Shown piece by piece: positions 32,737 through 42,363 of a DNA stretch of 64,000 bases. The translations under genes and the position numbers were made by a program. How positions within the stretch are numbered: position 1 is the first letter of the stretch; each line of letters starts with the position of its first letter. This DNA comes from Rhodopirellula baltica SH 1 (lineage in GTDB: Bacteria > Planctomycetota > Planctomycetia > Pirellulales > Pirellulaceae). Below the pieces are notes generated by a model. That model had not been told where the DNA came from and ran no database searches. It was given only the letters and a program-made list of their open reading frames with translations. The stretch is taken from assembly GCF_000196115.1 (NCBI RefSeq), contig NC_005027.1, positions 6,568,001-6,632,000 of the forward strand, read 5' to 3'.

Positions 32737-33963
32737 ATGCTGAGCGAAAAAACGATTCGAATCGTCAAGGAAATCACACCTTTGGTCGCTGCGAACGCGG
32801 AAACGATCACTCGCAGATTTTACGAACGGATGTTCGAAGCCAATCCCGAGGTGAAGGCGTTTTTCAATCAAGCTCACCAGCATTCCGGCGGTCAACAGAA
32901 AGCTCTCGCCGGTGCGATCTGTGCCTACTTCACCCACATCGACAATCCCGCCGTGTTGATGCCGGCTGTTGAATTGATCGCACAAAAGCATGTTTCATTG
33001 GGCATCAAGCCAGAACACTACCCGATCGTCGGCAGCAACTTGCTGGCCGCGATTGGTGACGTCATGGGGGATGCCGCGACACCGGAAATCGTCGAAGCCG
33101 TTTCGGAAGCCTACGGGTTTTTGGCGGATATCTTCATCGGCCGCGAAGGTGCGATCTATGAGGAACAAGCTTCCATGCCGGGCGGATGGAATGGGACGCG
33201 AACATTTGTTGTGACGAAGAAAGTTCGTGAAAGCGAGATCGTCACATCGTTCTATCTCAAACCCGAAGACGAAGGCCCGCTGCCACCGTTCAAACCGGGG
33301 CAATACATCACGGTCCACATGGATCACCCGCACACGCCAACTTCCCCACGCAACTACAGCCTTTCGGATTGTGCCAGCCAACCGCACTATCGAATCAGCG
33401 TCAAACGTGAAGAGCGACTCGTCCCGGATGCGCCCGACGGTTTGATTTCCAATCATTTGCATGATGGCATCGAAGAGGGACACCGCATCGAACTTGGCCC
33501 ACCGTGTGGTGAGTTCACGGTCGATCCAGCAACGATTGCAAAACCGATCGTGCTGATCGCGGGCGGCATTGGTGTGACGCCACTATTGTCGATGGCGAAA
33601 TCAATCGTTCATGCCAATCCCAACGCGGAGCTGCACTTCATTCAAGCGGCTCGGAACAGCAAGGTGCACGCATTCGCCGATGAACTTCGCCGTCTGGCAC
33701 AAGCCGGACCCAATGTTCACACCAAGGTCATCTATGACTCGCCGCTTCCAGGAGACGTGGAAGAAGGCAAGTGCGATGAGGCCGGATTTGTCACGGAAAA
33801 TCAAATACGAGAGTCGACGCCTTTTACCGACGCGGACTTTTACTTTTGCGGTCCCAAGCCGTTCATGAAAAATGTCCATTCCTGCTTGCGGGAGCTTGGT
33901 GTCGACGAGCACCGCGTTCGGTACGAGTTCTTTGGACCCAAAGAAGAATTGGTCGCGGTGTGA
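32737..33963 (+). CDS. hmp: Flavohemoglobin, nitric oxide dioxygenase
   Basis: Hmp turns NO and O2 into nitrate using NAD(P)H. The product has 408 residues with three domains: globin (1-140, proximal His85 in QKHVSLGI), FAD-binding (about 150-260, PRNYSLSD) and NAD-binding (about 265-408, [21 protein letters not shown]). Size is as expected. The start at 32737 (MLSEKTIRI) is chosen over one nine codons upstream. The cupin gene follows after about 100 bp. Confidence 0.96.
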   Translation: MLSEKTIRIVKEITPLVAANAETITRRFYERMFEANPEVKAFFNQAHQHSGGQQKALAGAICAYFTHIDNPAVLMPAVELIAQKHVSLGIKPEHYPIVGSNLLAAIGDVMGDAATPEIVEAVSEAYGFLADIFIGREGAIYEEQASMPGGWNGTRTFVVTKKVRESEIVTSFYLKPEDEGPLPPFKPGQYITVHMDHPHTPTSPRNYSLSDCASQPHYRISVKREERLVPDAPDGLISNHLHDGIEEGHRIELGPPCGEFTVDPATIAKPIVLIAGGIGVTPLLSMAKSIVHANPNAELHFIQAARNSKVHAFADELRRLAQAGPNVHTKVIYDSPLPGDVEEGKCDEAGFVTENQIRESTPFTDADFYFCGPKPFMKNVHSCLRELGVDEHRVRYEFFGPKEELVAV

Positions 33964-34069
33964 AGCGAGCGTGAACATTCGGTTTTGGCTTCAGCGTTGT
34001 GGGCAAGTTCGCGCCGATCCTGTGCTGCTATGACAGCCAATTGTTTCTATCTATGTTGAAAGTGATTTT

Positions 34070-34405
34070 ATGAGCGACTTATTGACAGCCTATGCGGATT
34101 TGGACGCTGAGATCGAAATTCAAAAAGACGGAACGATCAGCAAGACCCTTTACCAGGACGATTCATTGAAAGTCGTTTTGTTTGGTTTCGACGCCGGCCA
34201 AGAGTTGTCCGAACACACCGCGGCAGTTCCTGCGATGCTGCAATTCTTGGATGGAGATGCAACCGTGACGTTGGGTGAGAAAACGATTGACGCTGCGGCA
34301 AACACGTTCGTTCACATGACAGCGAAGTTGCCGCACAGCATCACCGCAAACAAGCCCACCAAAATGTTGTTGATGCTTCTAAAGGGAGCGAAGCCGAATG
34401 GCTAG
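34070..34405 (+). CDS. Small cupin-domain protein
   Basis: The product has 111 residues forming one cupin barrel: GFDAGQELSEHTAAVPAMLQ and DGDATVTLGEKTIDA, then MTAKLPHSITANKPTKMLL. One metal-binding His lies in SEHT and another in LPHSI. The substrate is unknown. Single-domain cupins next to hmp are common in NO-responsive clusters, so a role in nitrosative stress is a fair guess. Confidence 0.85.
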   Translation: MSDLLTAYADLDAEIEIQKDGTISKTLYQDDSLKVVLFGFDAGQELSEHTAAVPAMLQFLDGDATVTLGEKTIDAAANTFVHMTAKLPHSITANKPTKMLLMLLKGAKPNG

Positions 34406-34475
34406 CTGGGCAGCGTCATCTTGTTTTGCTCGCTTGGAGGTCTGCTCGGGTTCGTTCCGTGGGAACCGGGGCTAA

Positions 34476-34591
34476 CAGGCTGTTGATTTATTGAGCCGCA
34501 CCGCGTTAGCGGCGGTTGATTAGACGCCAACCGGGGCCAACGCCCAACGGCTAATGATTGTCATTCGGTATGCGACTAAATCAACAGCCTG
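34476..34591. mobile_element. 116-bp MITE with 15-bp inverted repeats
   Basis: Perfect terminal repeats CAGGCTGTTGATTTA (34476-34490) and its complement (34577-34591), flanked by the 4-bp duplication CTAA (34472-34475 and 34592-34595). Removing it and one CTAA restores CCGGGGCTAACACCCGAACG, a member of the genome's other dispersed repeat family, so it inserted into an existing repeat. The interior contains a GCGTTAGCG-type hairpin and another CCGGGGCCAACGCCC copy. It has no gene. It could be moved by an IS701-like transposase. Confidence 0.8.
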
Positions 34592-34699
34592 CTAACACCC
34601 GAACGGCTCAGATGGCGGAAGCGGTTTTGTGGGATCGTCGATTCTCGTTTGGGGCTAATCAGTTCGCACCATCTTTCTCGCGTTTGAGGGTATCCGTTG

Positions 34700-34951
34700 A
34701 TGACGAAAGCAAACAGCGGCGTCCAGCAACCGATCATCGGTTATCACCTCGATGACGAGAGACACTGGGTTGCGCAATTGGCGTGTGGGCACAACCAGCA
34801 TGTCCGCCATGACCCACCTATGGTACGGCGAGAGTGGGTAACAACATCCGCTGGTCGCGAATCAATGCTGGGCTTTCAGCTCGCATGTAAGAAATGCGCT
34901 GAAGGAGCACCCGCCGACGATCGACCGTTCATTCCTGGAAATGATCAGTGA
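34700..34951 (+). CDS. DUF3565-family small protein
   Basis: The product has 83 residues matching DUF3565: IGYHLDDERHWVAQLACGHN then QHVRHDPPMVRREWV and a C-terminal CKKC. Conserved Cys/His residues (CGH, CKKC) could bind a metal. Function unknown. The ATG at 34700 is chosen; a TTG precedes it. Confidence 0.82.
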   Translation: MTKANSGVQQPIIGYHLDDERHWVAQLACGHNQHVRHDPPMVRREWVTTSAGRESMLGFQLACKKCAEGAPADDRPFIPGNDQ

Positions 34952-35240
34952 AGCGGTCCTGGCTGTGCTTCGTGGCTCGTCGGCTTTTAGCGGGCGTCTC
35001 AAAGCCTACAACCCGCAGATCTGAAATGGTTCTGTGATGGAATTGATCAAGAGCTTTGTCTTTGGCCATCAATTGACTCGTTTTGTCCAGCTCTCTGGGA
35101 AATGAGATCTAGATTTCCTTTGGGATTGGTCGGAAACACCATGCCGAGTGCGTTCCTCTCAAACGGCTCGGGGCACGCCTCTCGAACGGGGCGTCTAGTG
35201 CTTTCTTCCCACCGTTTGCATTCATCCGTGGGAATCCTGC

Positions 35241-36980
35241 ATGATCATCTTGACTGTCATTATGGGCTTCATTGCCTTGATCGCTTTGGCCATGCCGGAT
35301 TTGGTTTTGCTCGGCTTGTTTCTGATTGTGCCGGGCATCATTCTCATGGTTGCTCCGACCGCGTTTCTGTACATGGCGTCCGCGACTGCCATTCGTTGGC
35401 TGCTTCCGGCACGTACCGGAGTCAAGGCCACCGTGCTTGCGTTCTGTACCGCTGGTGTGTTTGCTGCCCTGGTTGCGTATCCATTTCGCTGGATCGGTGA
35501 ACGCGAGTACCGAGCTTCGATCCAGGAAGACGTCGTTTGTGCCTCACCATTGAAATTGGAGGGGAACATTCGACTGGAACGTCGCGATGTTTTGCACTGG
35601 AAGCGAGGGCAGACCGAACAGTGTGATGAATTGTGTGCGGCGTTGTTGCTCGTGCCGGGCGTCAAGAGTGTCACGCTGGCCAATGGCATCGATTGTCAGC
35701 ACGAGACCACGTGGAAACTGGTGCCGCGAGGCAGTGTTCCAAACACGAGACTCAAGCCAATCGACCCGGAACAAATTTTCCAGCACTATCCCGCCGAAGA
35801 GGACGCTGATCGACTCGGCGGAACGCGGATCCACGAGTTTCATCAAGCGAGAAGGGAACAGCTCGCGGCCGAATGGAACCTTCGGCTGGCGACGCGACAG
35901 ACTTTGGTTGCCAGAGACGTGGCGGTGGCCCCACACACAACCATCGTCATCACTCGCTCGAAGCAGGATTCCAAACCCGCGGTTGAACGTATCGAAGTGT
36001 TGGGGCAATCAGGCCGCACGCTGTTCCGTCGATCGTTGGTGGAGCATTCGGTTGTCAACTCGCCGCCGTACATTGCGTTTCATCCGAGCATGAGCAACTC
36101 TCGATTCGCAATTGGTCGGACGAAGTATTCGACCGGTAGTCGACGCGAACGATTCGATCCGATCGCTGAGTTGATAGAGAACGTCGAAGGCCTCCGCCAG
36201 ACACCGTCTGAAGATGCACCTCGTTTGGTAAAGCAGCGTCTCGTTGAAGCCCTGGGCAATGTTGCGAGCGACTCGGATGGTCTCGAACTGGCTGTGCCGT
36301 GGATCGTCGGGTTGGGCTATCAAACGCCGTCCGACAAAGATGCTGAAATTGTTCATCGCATCGTCGCTAATCTTCGAGTTCCCGATGTCGGTGAAGCTCT
36401 GCGTCGCATTTATCCGAAAACGATTCCGCTGCGTTACCGCTCCATTTTGGTGCAGCGGATCATTGCTCAGCAGACCCATGCGGAAGATCGGACCTATTTT
36501 GCCTCGCTGTTGAGCAAGATGCCGCCGGGCACGTTTGCAGACATGACGGCGGAAGAATGGCAAGTCATCAACGATCCATCTCTGCGGGGCGACTCGGCGG
36601 CCTTCATCGAGCGGTTGGCCGATTTAAGGAAGCCTGGAGTTCAGCCGATGCTGGAAATTTTGCAGCATGCGGTGCAAACGATGCCCAAGTGGCATCAACG
36701 AAAGCCGGTGGTTCAGGCTGTGTGCCGCGGGCTGGCGAGATTGGGGCCGGACGCCAACGAAGCCTTGCCAATGATAAGGTCTTCGTTCGAACAGCAACGT
36801 TGTCCGATTACCAACAGTGCCGGCGATGCACTGGCGTGGCGGATCGCTATGGCTCGGATGGGGCTGTCGATCGAGGAGCTTCCTCACCCGCCGAGTTGGA
36901 AAGAACCTGCGATCGCAAAGATGAGAGACCAGGTGAGTCGACGACTCGCGAAATACGATCCCGAAGCAGGTTTGTGGTGA
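35241..36980 (+). CDS. Hypothetical large membrane-anchored protein
   Basis: The product has 579 residues. Three closely spaced membrane helices (about 2-22, 24-52 and 62-82) precede a long soluble part, probably periplasmic or cytosolic. The C-terminal 250 residues are helical with repeat-like stretches (FIERLADLRKPGVQPMLEIL; VVQAVCRGLARLGPDANEAL) somewhat like HEAT repeats. No family recognised. It has no overlapping neighbours, so it is probably monocistronic. Confidence 0.72.
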   Translation: MIILTVIMGFIALIALAMPDLVLLGLFLIVPGIILMVAPTAFLYMASATAIRWLLPARTGVKATVLAFCTAGVFAALVAYPFRWIGEREYRASIQEDVVCASPLKLEGNIRLERRDVLHWKRGQTEQCDELCAALLLVPGVKSVTLANGIDCQHETTWKLVPRGSVPNTRLKPIDPEQIFQHYPAEEDADRLGGTRIHEFHQARREQLAAEWNLRLATRQTLVARDVAVAPHTTIVITRSKQDSKPAVERIEVLGQSGRTLFRRSLVEHSVVNSPPYIAFHPSMSNSRFAIGRTKYSTGSRRERFDPIAELIENVEGLRQTPSEDAPRLVKQRLVEALGNVASDSDGLELAVPWIVGLGYQTPSDKDAEIVHRIVANLRVPDVGEALRRIYPKTIPLRYRSILVQRIIAQQTHAEDRTYFASLLSKMPPGTFADMTAEEWQVINDPSLRGDSAAFIERLADLRKPGVQPMLEILQHAVQTMPKWHQRKPVVQAVCRGLARLGPDANEALPMIRSSFEQQRCPITNSAGDALAWRIAMARMGLSIEELPHPPSWKEPAIAKMRDQVSRRLAKYDPEAGLW

Positions 36981-37111
36981 CGGAAACCATCGGCAGTGGA
37001 TTGCGGGTTTCACTCAATCATACATTCGCAACGGCCACGTGGCATGCAGGTTGCAACTCTGCCTATTCACGGCAACGGGGCCGCATCGACTACTCCAACG
37101 GAGAAAACTGA

Positions 37112-37444
37112 ATGAGTACCGCAACCGCATCAATGCAGGAATGCATCCAAAACTGCCAAGAATGCCAAACGATTTGTGCCGATATGTTGACCAGCCATTG
37201 CCTCGTCGAAGGCGGTGACCATGTCGAGCAAACTCATGTCAAACGAATGCTCGATTGCATCGCCGCATGTGGTGCGTGCATCGATTTCATGAGCCGCAAC
37301 AGTGAAAATCATTCGCTCTACTGCCGCGCATGTGCTGAAATCTGCAAGGCGTGTGCGGAGAGTTGTGAAAAGGTTGGTGGAATGGAAAAGTGCGTCGAGT
37401 GCTGTCGCACATGCGAACAAAGTTGTTCGTCGATGGCCGCATAA
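37112..37444 (+). CDS. Cys-rich four-helix copper-storage-like protein
   Basis: The product has 110 residues with 18 Cys in CxxxC-type spacing along helices (CIQNCQECQTIC; CIAACGACIDF; CRACAEICKACAESCEK; CVECCRTCEQSC). This matches the DUF326/Csp family, in which a four-helix bundle holds many Cu(I) ions. There is no signal peptide, so it would be a cytosolic Csp3-like form. A GGAG site precedes the ATG. A terminator follows. Confidence 0.88.
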   Translation: MSTATASMQECIQNCQECQTICADMLTSHCLVEGGDHVEQTHVKRMLDCIAACGACIDFMSRNSENHSLYCRACAEICKACAESCEKVGGMEKCVECCRTCEQSCSSMAA

Positions 37445-37474
37445 TCGCCAGCTTGTTCGATAAAGTTACATCGA

Positions 37475-37508
37475 CGCCGGGATCACGGTATCTCGGCGTT
37501 CGCTTTTT
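37475..37508 (+). terminator. Rho-independent terminator after the copper-storage gene
   Basis: Stem CGCCG-G-GAT with ATC-T-CGGCG around a CACGGT loop, followed within 5 bp by TTTTT (37504-37508). It ends the Csp-like gene transcript. Confidence 0.65.
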
Positions 37509-37544
37509 GTATGCCGTGAATTGCGGTGTTGCCGTTCGTTGCTA

Positions 37545-38513
37545 CTAAAACGTCACCACAGGTTGCGGGGCTTTCTTGTCGGCTGGCACGTACGGTGATG
37601 TCACCTGGGTCGCTCCCAATTCCGCAATCGCTTCTTTGCCGCGGACGGATAGATCTGTGATGAAGACGAATTGATCGCGCAGATCGAACGGGTAGGCTTT
37701 CACTTGGTAGTGAGTCCCCCATGGTTTCTCACTCATCACCACCAGCACCGGTTTGTCATACTCAAGGTAGGCGCTCGTCATAGCCACGTCTCGCAAGGCA
37801 CCTCTGACTTCCGACGCGTTGTGATCCGGGACCAAATAGAAATCGGCGATGCACATCAACGTGTGTGCTCCGTCGTTGCTGTTACTGATGTTGCCTTGCC
37901 AGCTGACCAGATGCGGAACGGTGATGATGTCGTCCGCAGCGGTCTTCAGACGAATCGCACGCAGTCCGACGGACTGCACCTCTCCATAATCGTCATTGAT
38001 TTCCACCCAGTCACCCGGGCGATACGGTCGTTCGAACACCGCGACGACGCCGGCAATCAGACTGCTGACGTAGTCTTTGAATGCGAAACCAATCGCGACG
38101 CTGGCACCACCAGCGATCACCAAGAAGTTCTCGAAAGTGACGTTGAAGATGATCGGAATGATCCAAAGCACCGCCAACGTCATCAAGAGCAACCGAATGA
38201 TCGGCACGGCGGCGAGCAAATACAACCGCAATTGGCTGGGGCCGCGCTCCGCTAGAAACGGTAGCAACCTCCGTACGATTGCGATCGTGAGCCAAACCGC
38301 GAATGCGATGCCGGCGATTTGCAGCAGGCTGATGTCTTGCCAATCGTTGATCAGCTGGACCGCTTGATCGGATGCTTCTTGGGCCGGTTTGTCGATCTTG
38401 TCGGCCGCCGCTTCGCCAGCGACGGCTGCCTGCGTCGCAGTCTCCGCAGCGAGATCTATTGCTGTTTCGGATGCGTCCTGCTCGATTGCTGAATTGGGAG
38501 CGTCGTTTTGCAT
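37545..38513 (-). CDS. MscS-family mechanosensitive channel
   Basis: The product has 322 residues. After an Ala/Glu-rich N-terminal segment come three membrane helices; the third is Ala/Gly-rich (FLVIAGGASVAIGFAFKDYV), as in MscS pores. The beta domain follows (GDWVEINDDYGEVQSVGLRA; TVPHLVSWQGNISN). It would release solutes on hypo-osmotic shock. The start at 38513 lies 5 bp after the upstream gene's stop, so the two form an operon. Confidence 0.9.
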   Translation of the reverse strand: MQNDAPNSAIEQDASETAIDLAAETATQAAVAGEAAADKIDKPAQEASDQAVQLINDWQDISLLQIAGIAFAVWLTIAIVRRLLPFLAERGPSQLRLYLLAAVPIIRLLLMTLAVLWIIPIIFNVTFENFLVIAGGASVAIGFAFKDYVSSLIAGVVAVFERPYRPGDWVEINDDYGEVQSVGLRAIRLKTAADDIITVPHLVSWQGNISNSNDGAHTLMCIADFYLVPDHNASEVRGALRDVAMTSAYLEYDKPVLVVMSEKPWGTHYQVKAYPFDLRDQFVFITDLSVRGKEAIAELGATQVTSPYVPADKKAPQPVVTF

Positions 38514-38518
38514 CGGTC

Positions 38519-39682
38519 CTACAAACGGTCGAGAGGAAAGCCGGCGTCGTTCAAACACTGCCGAATCGTTGGGTATGCCGTGGGACAGCAGTAGTAGTTG
38601 TCACCATCGCGTTGGACAAACTCAGCTTCTAGCAATGCCACCAGCAAGTTGGATTCATCGACGCTGGGGAGCACGAGGCTCAATTCTTCAGCGGTCAATG
38701 AGTGATGCAGCAGTAAAGCGTGCAACGCGAGCAGTGCGGTCGAGACGTGGTTCTTTGGCAAATGAAAATCATCCAGCTCTGCCACCCACAATGCCTGTTC
38801 ACCGGGGAACTGATCCGCAATTCGATTGTTGTCTTTGGGGGCAAGTCGCAAGCTGCTTCGCCACAAATGCCATGCGACCCAAGGGATCCCCAAGCTACGT
38901 GCGGCCAAGGTCATCAGATAGTCTGATTTGGGTGATCCTTCTTCACCGTTGAGTTGAAAGATGTCTTCGCCATTCTTGTTGAGGCGAAAGACTTTTCCTT
39001 CGGCTTCGCCCGATTCAACCAAGTTGCTGAACCAAGCGTGAAGACGATCTGCATCAAAAGCATGCAAGGTGACTCCGATGGGCAATACCAAATCCGCCCC
39101 AACGGTTTTTTCGAAGAAGCCCCACGCCCAACTGTTGCATCCGATCACACAATGTCGCTGCATCATGGCCAAATGGTCCAGCAGGCGGCGCAACAGTTTC
39201 AGCCCATTTCGATGTCGGATGAACCACTCTTCCAAACGAGGAATGACGATCACACCCTCGCCTGTTGATTCCGGCAAGCTGACATCGGCCGTGCCGTTGA
39301 GAATGGATTGGCGATCCGGCGGTTCGATGATGACGTGATCACCCTCGGTTGCCCACGATCGCACAACGTTGCTGTGGTCACACGGTGGTAAGACGACAAG
39401 TTGCATCCAATGTGCGGGCTCTGGATCTTGCGTCCAATCCGAGAACGTTTCTTTCATCTCCGCGAGCAGTGGCCCGCAGGAAGGCGGCGGTACAATCTTG
39501 TTGAGCTTCCGCGTCGTCGCAATTCGAAGCGAATCATCGGAGATGAATGGATCCTCCTTTTCACGACGGAGTGTCCTCCAAATGTTCTCTGCAAACCGCC
39601 GGATCGTCTCATCCGCGGGGGTCGGTGGAAGCGTGAACTCTCCGAGCGGTTGAAACGTCAACACCTCGGATGGTCGGTTCAT
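38519..39682 (-). CDS. Hypothetical protein paired with MscS
   Basis: The product has 387 residues with no signal or membrane segment. It has PDRQSILNGTADVSLPESTG then GVIVIPRLEEWFIRHRNGL and VIGCNSWAWGFFEK; near the C-terminus AEELSLVLPSVDESN looks helical. No family recognised. It may be an NTPase-like or sensory partner of the channel, but no Walker motif is visible. The start at 39682 (MNRPSEV) is preferred over a TTG 19 codons earlier. Confidence 0.68.
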   Translation of the reverse strand: MNRPSEVLTFQPLGEFTLPPTPADETIRRFAENIWRTLRREKEDPFISDDSLRIATTRKLNKIVPPPSCGPLLAEMKETFSDWTQDPEPAHWMQLVVLPPCDHSNVVRSWATEGDHVIIEPPDRQSILNGTADVSLPESTGEGVIVIPRLEEWFIRHRNGLKLLRRLLDHLAMMQRHCVIGCNSWAWGFFEKTVGADLVLPIGVTLHAFDADRLHAWFSNLVESGEAEGKVFRLNKNGEDIFQLNGEEGSPKSDYLMTLAARSLGIPWVAWHLWRSSLRLAPKDNNRIADQFPGEQALWVAELDDFHLPKNHVSTALLALHALLLHHSLTAEELSLVLPSVDESNLLVALLEAEFVQRDGDNYYCCPTAYPTIRQCLNDAGFPLDRL

Positions 39683-39785
39683 GTTTTGCTCGGATGTGAG
39701 GCTGGTAATAGATTTGGTGCCAGTATAGTTCCCGGACAAACAGGATCTGCGAGAGGGTGGTCGGTTTGTGGGAATAGCCGGTCGT

Positions 39786-39835
39786 TAAGCAGGTGCGCAG
39801 GGCCGATTGAGCTGAACCAAGTGAGCCGTTTGGCG
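39786..39835. repeat. Half copy of the palindromic repeat
   Basis: TTAAGCAGGTGCGCAGG then GTGAGCCGTTTGGCGT match the left arms of the element at 31396-31525. The right half is missing. It lies between the hypothetical gene and the transporter gene. Confidence 0.6.
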
Positions 39836-39883
39836 TCTCCATCGTTGCATTTGGAAGTACGTCGTACTCGCACTGGAGAAGAC

Positions 39884-41191
39884 TTAGACCGGAGAAGCTT
39901 CTGCGATTGGTTTGTGATCTTTGATCGGATCGCATTCTTCGCCGGGTTCGCACGCATCTTCACCGAGCACCACAGCAAGCGGATAGGTCGCTTCAAAGCT
40001 CGCGAAGATTTTTCGCTGGACGATCAGCAATGGCACCGCAAGAAACACACCGGACAATCCCCAAAGGAAGCCCCAGAAGGCAACTGCGATAAGCACCACG
40101 ACTGGTCCAACTTTCAATGTCTTGCCCAAAATGGTCGGGGTAACGAATTGGCCTTCGACCGCGGTGGTCAACCAAAACGCGAACGCTGTTAGGCAGGCAC
40201 GGCTCATCGTGTCGAACGAACTGGCCGCCGCTAAGAAGACAATGGATGTGGCAGCCAACGGGCCGACGTATGGGATGAAATTGAACAATGCGGCCATGAC
40301 TCCCCACAGAACCGGCGTCGGCATCCCGACCAACCACATCACAAAGGTAACCGCCACGCCCAATCCGATGTTGATGCAGGTGATCTGTGCGAGGTAGCGG
40401 CCGACGCTTTGTTGAATGTCGCCGATCTTCTTCAAGACCTCACCACGTGAGCGAGAATTTGGCAGGACTCCGAGCGTTCGGTTCAACAGATCATCGCCCG
40501 TCGACAACATGAAAAATGTCAGCACCGCGATCGCAGCAACGAATGCGAGCATTTGACCGGTCTGATTGATCAGAACGGTTTCGTCGACGATGGACGGCTT
40601 TTGGTAAGCCACTTCGATTCGTGGTTCATCCTCTTTCAATGGAATGGTTGCATCGTCCACGGCGGTGCCCGCTCGATCGACGGCGGTTAGTGGTTCCGCG
40701 ACCGACTGAAATTTGCCTCGGATCGCTGCGAGGCTTTCGGGTGCCGAGGTCAACCACTGCTGAGCCGGTGAGTAAAGCAATGCAATGATCAGGGCGAGCG
40801 AAGAGAACAGTCCGGCGATCAGCATTGCGCTAGCGGCGGCCTGCGGAACACCCCATCGACAGATTTTGGCTTCGATCGGTCGCAGCGACAGATATGCGAG
40901 CGCTGCGATCGCGATTGGGACCAACAGATCGCTGGCGATGTAAAGCATGCCCAATGTCAGGATGGCCGCAATCGCCGTGACCATGCCTCGCATCCAGCGA
41001 TCGTTCCGCTCAAGTAGCCCTGAAGATCGTGACGACAATTCGCGAGGCGGTTGGGTCGTTGATGGTTGAGTTGATGGATGGCTGGCCGGTCGCGGGGCGG
41101 CTGCTTCCGGATCGGAACCAGGATCGATTCGGCGGTCGATCGCTAGAACGCTCGTGGTGGAGGTTTCTCGATCATCGTGAGCGTTCTTCAT
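39884..41191 (-). CDS. AI-2E family transporter (PerM type)
   Basis: The product has 435 residues. A Pro/Ser-rich N-terminal tail (about 70 residues) precedes eight or so membrane helices. Family signatures are VLPNSRSRGEVLKKIGDIQQ with SVGRYLAQ, then NFIPYVGPLAA and GLSGVFLAVPLL. Members export various small molecules, and the substrate here is unknown. The family is usually about 350 residues, so the tail is extra. Confidence 0.87.
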   Translation of the reverse strand: MKNAHDDRETSTTSVLAIDRRIDPGSDPEAAAPRPASHPSTQPSTTQPPRELSSRSSGLLERNDRWMRGMVTAIAAILTLGMLYIASDLLVPIAIAALAYLSLRPIEAKICRWGVPQAAASAMLIAGLFSSLALIIALLYSPAQQWLTSAPESLAAIRGKFQSVAEPLTAVDRAGTAVDDATIPLKEDEPRIEVAYQKPSIVDETVLINQTGQMLAFVAAIAVLTFFMLSTGDDLLNRTLGVLPNSRSRGEVLKKIGDIQQSVGRYLAQITCINIGLGVAVTFVMWLVGMPTPVLWGVMAALFNFIPYVGPLAATSIVFLAAASSFDTMSRACLTAFAFWLTTAVEGQFVTPTILGKTLKVGPVVVLIAVAFWGFLWGLSGVFLAVPLLIVQRKIFASFEATYPLAVVLGEDACEPGEECDPIKDHKPIAEASPV

Positions 41192-41390
41192 CGTCCGTGG
41201 TCCCTACGATTGCGGTTCAATGTTCGGAGATCATCAAAGATCATGCAATCTTCGTACCGACATGGCATGTGGATTGCTTTGTGATGCAAATGCGGTCGAT
41301 GGTCGGCTGCATATCACCCTGCAGAATGAGCGGCAGCATTCGCGGTTCTCAGGCATCAAACCAGTCGAATTCCATTGAGGTTGAAGCAAA

Positions 41391-42065
41391 ATGCATGCGA
41401 TCACTGCAGGGCCTAGTGAAGCGGGTGCCCGGCCAACGTTTGCCAAGCGTGCGTTCTATGTATTGAAGGCGTGGCTGCAGGCTCCCATGGATGTCGCGAC
41501 CCTTTGCCCGAGTTCGCCTTATCTGACACGAAAGCTTGCGAACCGCGACTGTGTGAAGAACGCACGCTGTGTGATCGAATTGGGACCGGGAGCCGGTGGT
41601 ACGACTCAGGCGTTGCTCGAATACATGCGGCCTGACGCAAAGCTTCTGGCGGTTGAGAAATCGACGGTGTTTTCCGAGCCGCTCCATGCGATCCATGATC
41701 CACGACTGGAAGTGGCGATGGATGACGCTTGTGCACTCGCCGAGATTGCTGCGAAACACCAATTTGGATTGGTCGACGCGGTCGTCTCGGGGATACCGTT
41801 TAGCAGCATGCCGCCGGCTGTTGCGAAAACCATCGCTCAGTCGATCCATCAAGTCTTGCGGCCTGGTGGTGTGTTTGTTGCCTACCAGATTCGCGACCAC
41901 GTCAACGAGTTCGCACGTCCGTTGTTCGGGCCTGCTGAGACGGAAGCCATTCCCATGAACTTTCCGCCGTTGACCTTGTACACATGGACCAAAGTGTGTG
42001 TCGCTCAACAGGACGCCGCCGATCGTCGCGGCCAAAACGAAATCGTTCATGACCAATGTGCATAA
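41391..42065 (+). CDS. SAM-dependent methyltransferase, PmtA-like
   Basis: The product has 224 residues. Motif I is VIELGPGAGGTTQ (about 62-74). The N-terminal stretch WLQAPMDVATLCPSSPYLTR resembles phospholipid N-methyltransferases (PmtA), which methylate phosphatidylethanolamine; rRNA-dimethylase-like proteins are the alternative. VDAVVSGIPFSSMP fits the NPP-like active region. It is divergently placed to the transporter over a 199-bp gap. Confidence 0.78.
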   Translation: MHAITAGPSEAGARPTFAKRAFYVLKAWLQAPMDVATLCPSSPYLTRKLANRDCVKNARCVIELGPGAGGTTQALLEYMRPDAKLLAVEKSTVFSEPLHAIHDPRLEVAMDDACALAEIAAKHQFGLVDAVVSGIPFSSMPPAVAKTIAQSIHQVLRPGGVFVAYQIRDHVNEFARPLFGPAETEAIPMNFPPLTLYTWTKVCVAQQDAADRRGQNEIVHDQCA

Positions 42066-42363
42066 GTCGCAACGAGTGGCTGAGGTGCAGGAACTGAGTC
42101 ATCCGCGTAGTGAGCCAAGTCAATTGGCCAGGCAGCAAGTGTCGACATTCACACGTTTGAACTGCCGAAGCGACAATGGTTGTTGGTGCTGATACCCGCA
42201 TGGTTTGCAGATCGAACCGGATTGTGAAATCGAAATTCCATCAGAATCGCGAACGAGTTTGACTGGTCTCCGTTTTGACCTAGGGTTCCTCATGGTGTGG
42301 CTTTCTCGCTTGAGATGTTCGCCACTCTCTCAGCCACATCCTACGTGTCAATAACGTTTTGTT

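Noticed and set aside
39401-40192. 263-codon plus-strand frame
   Set aside because: Covers the ends of two minus-strand genes and the gap between them; no protein features.
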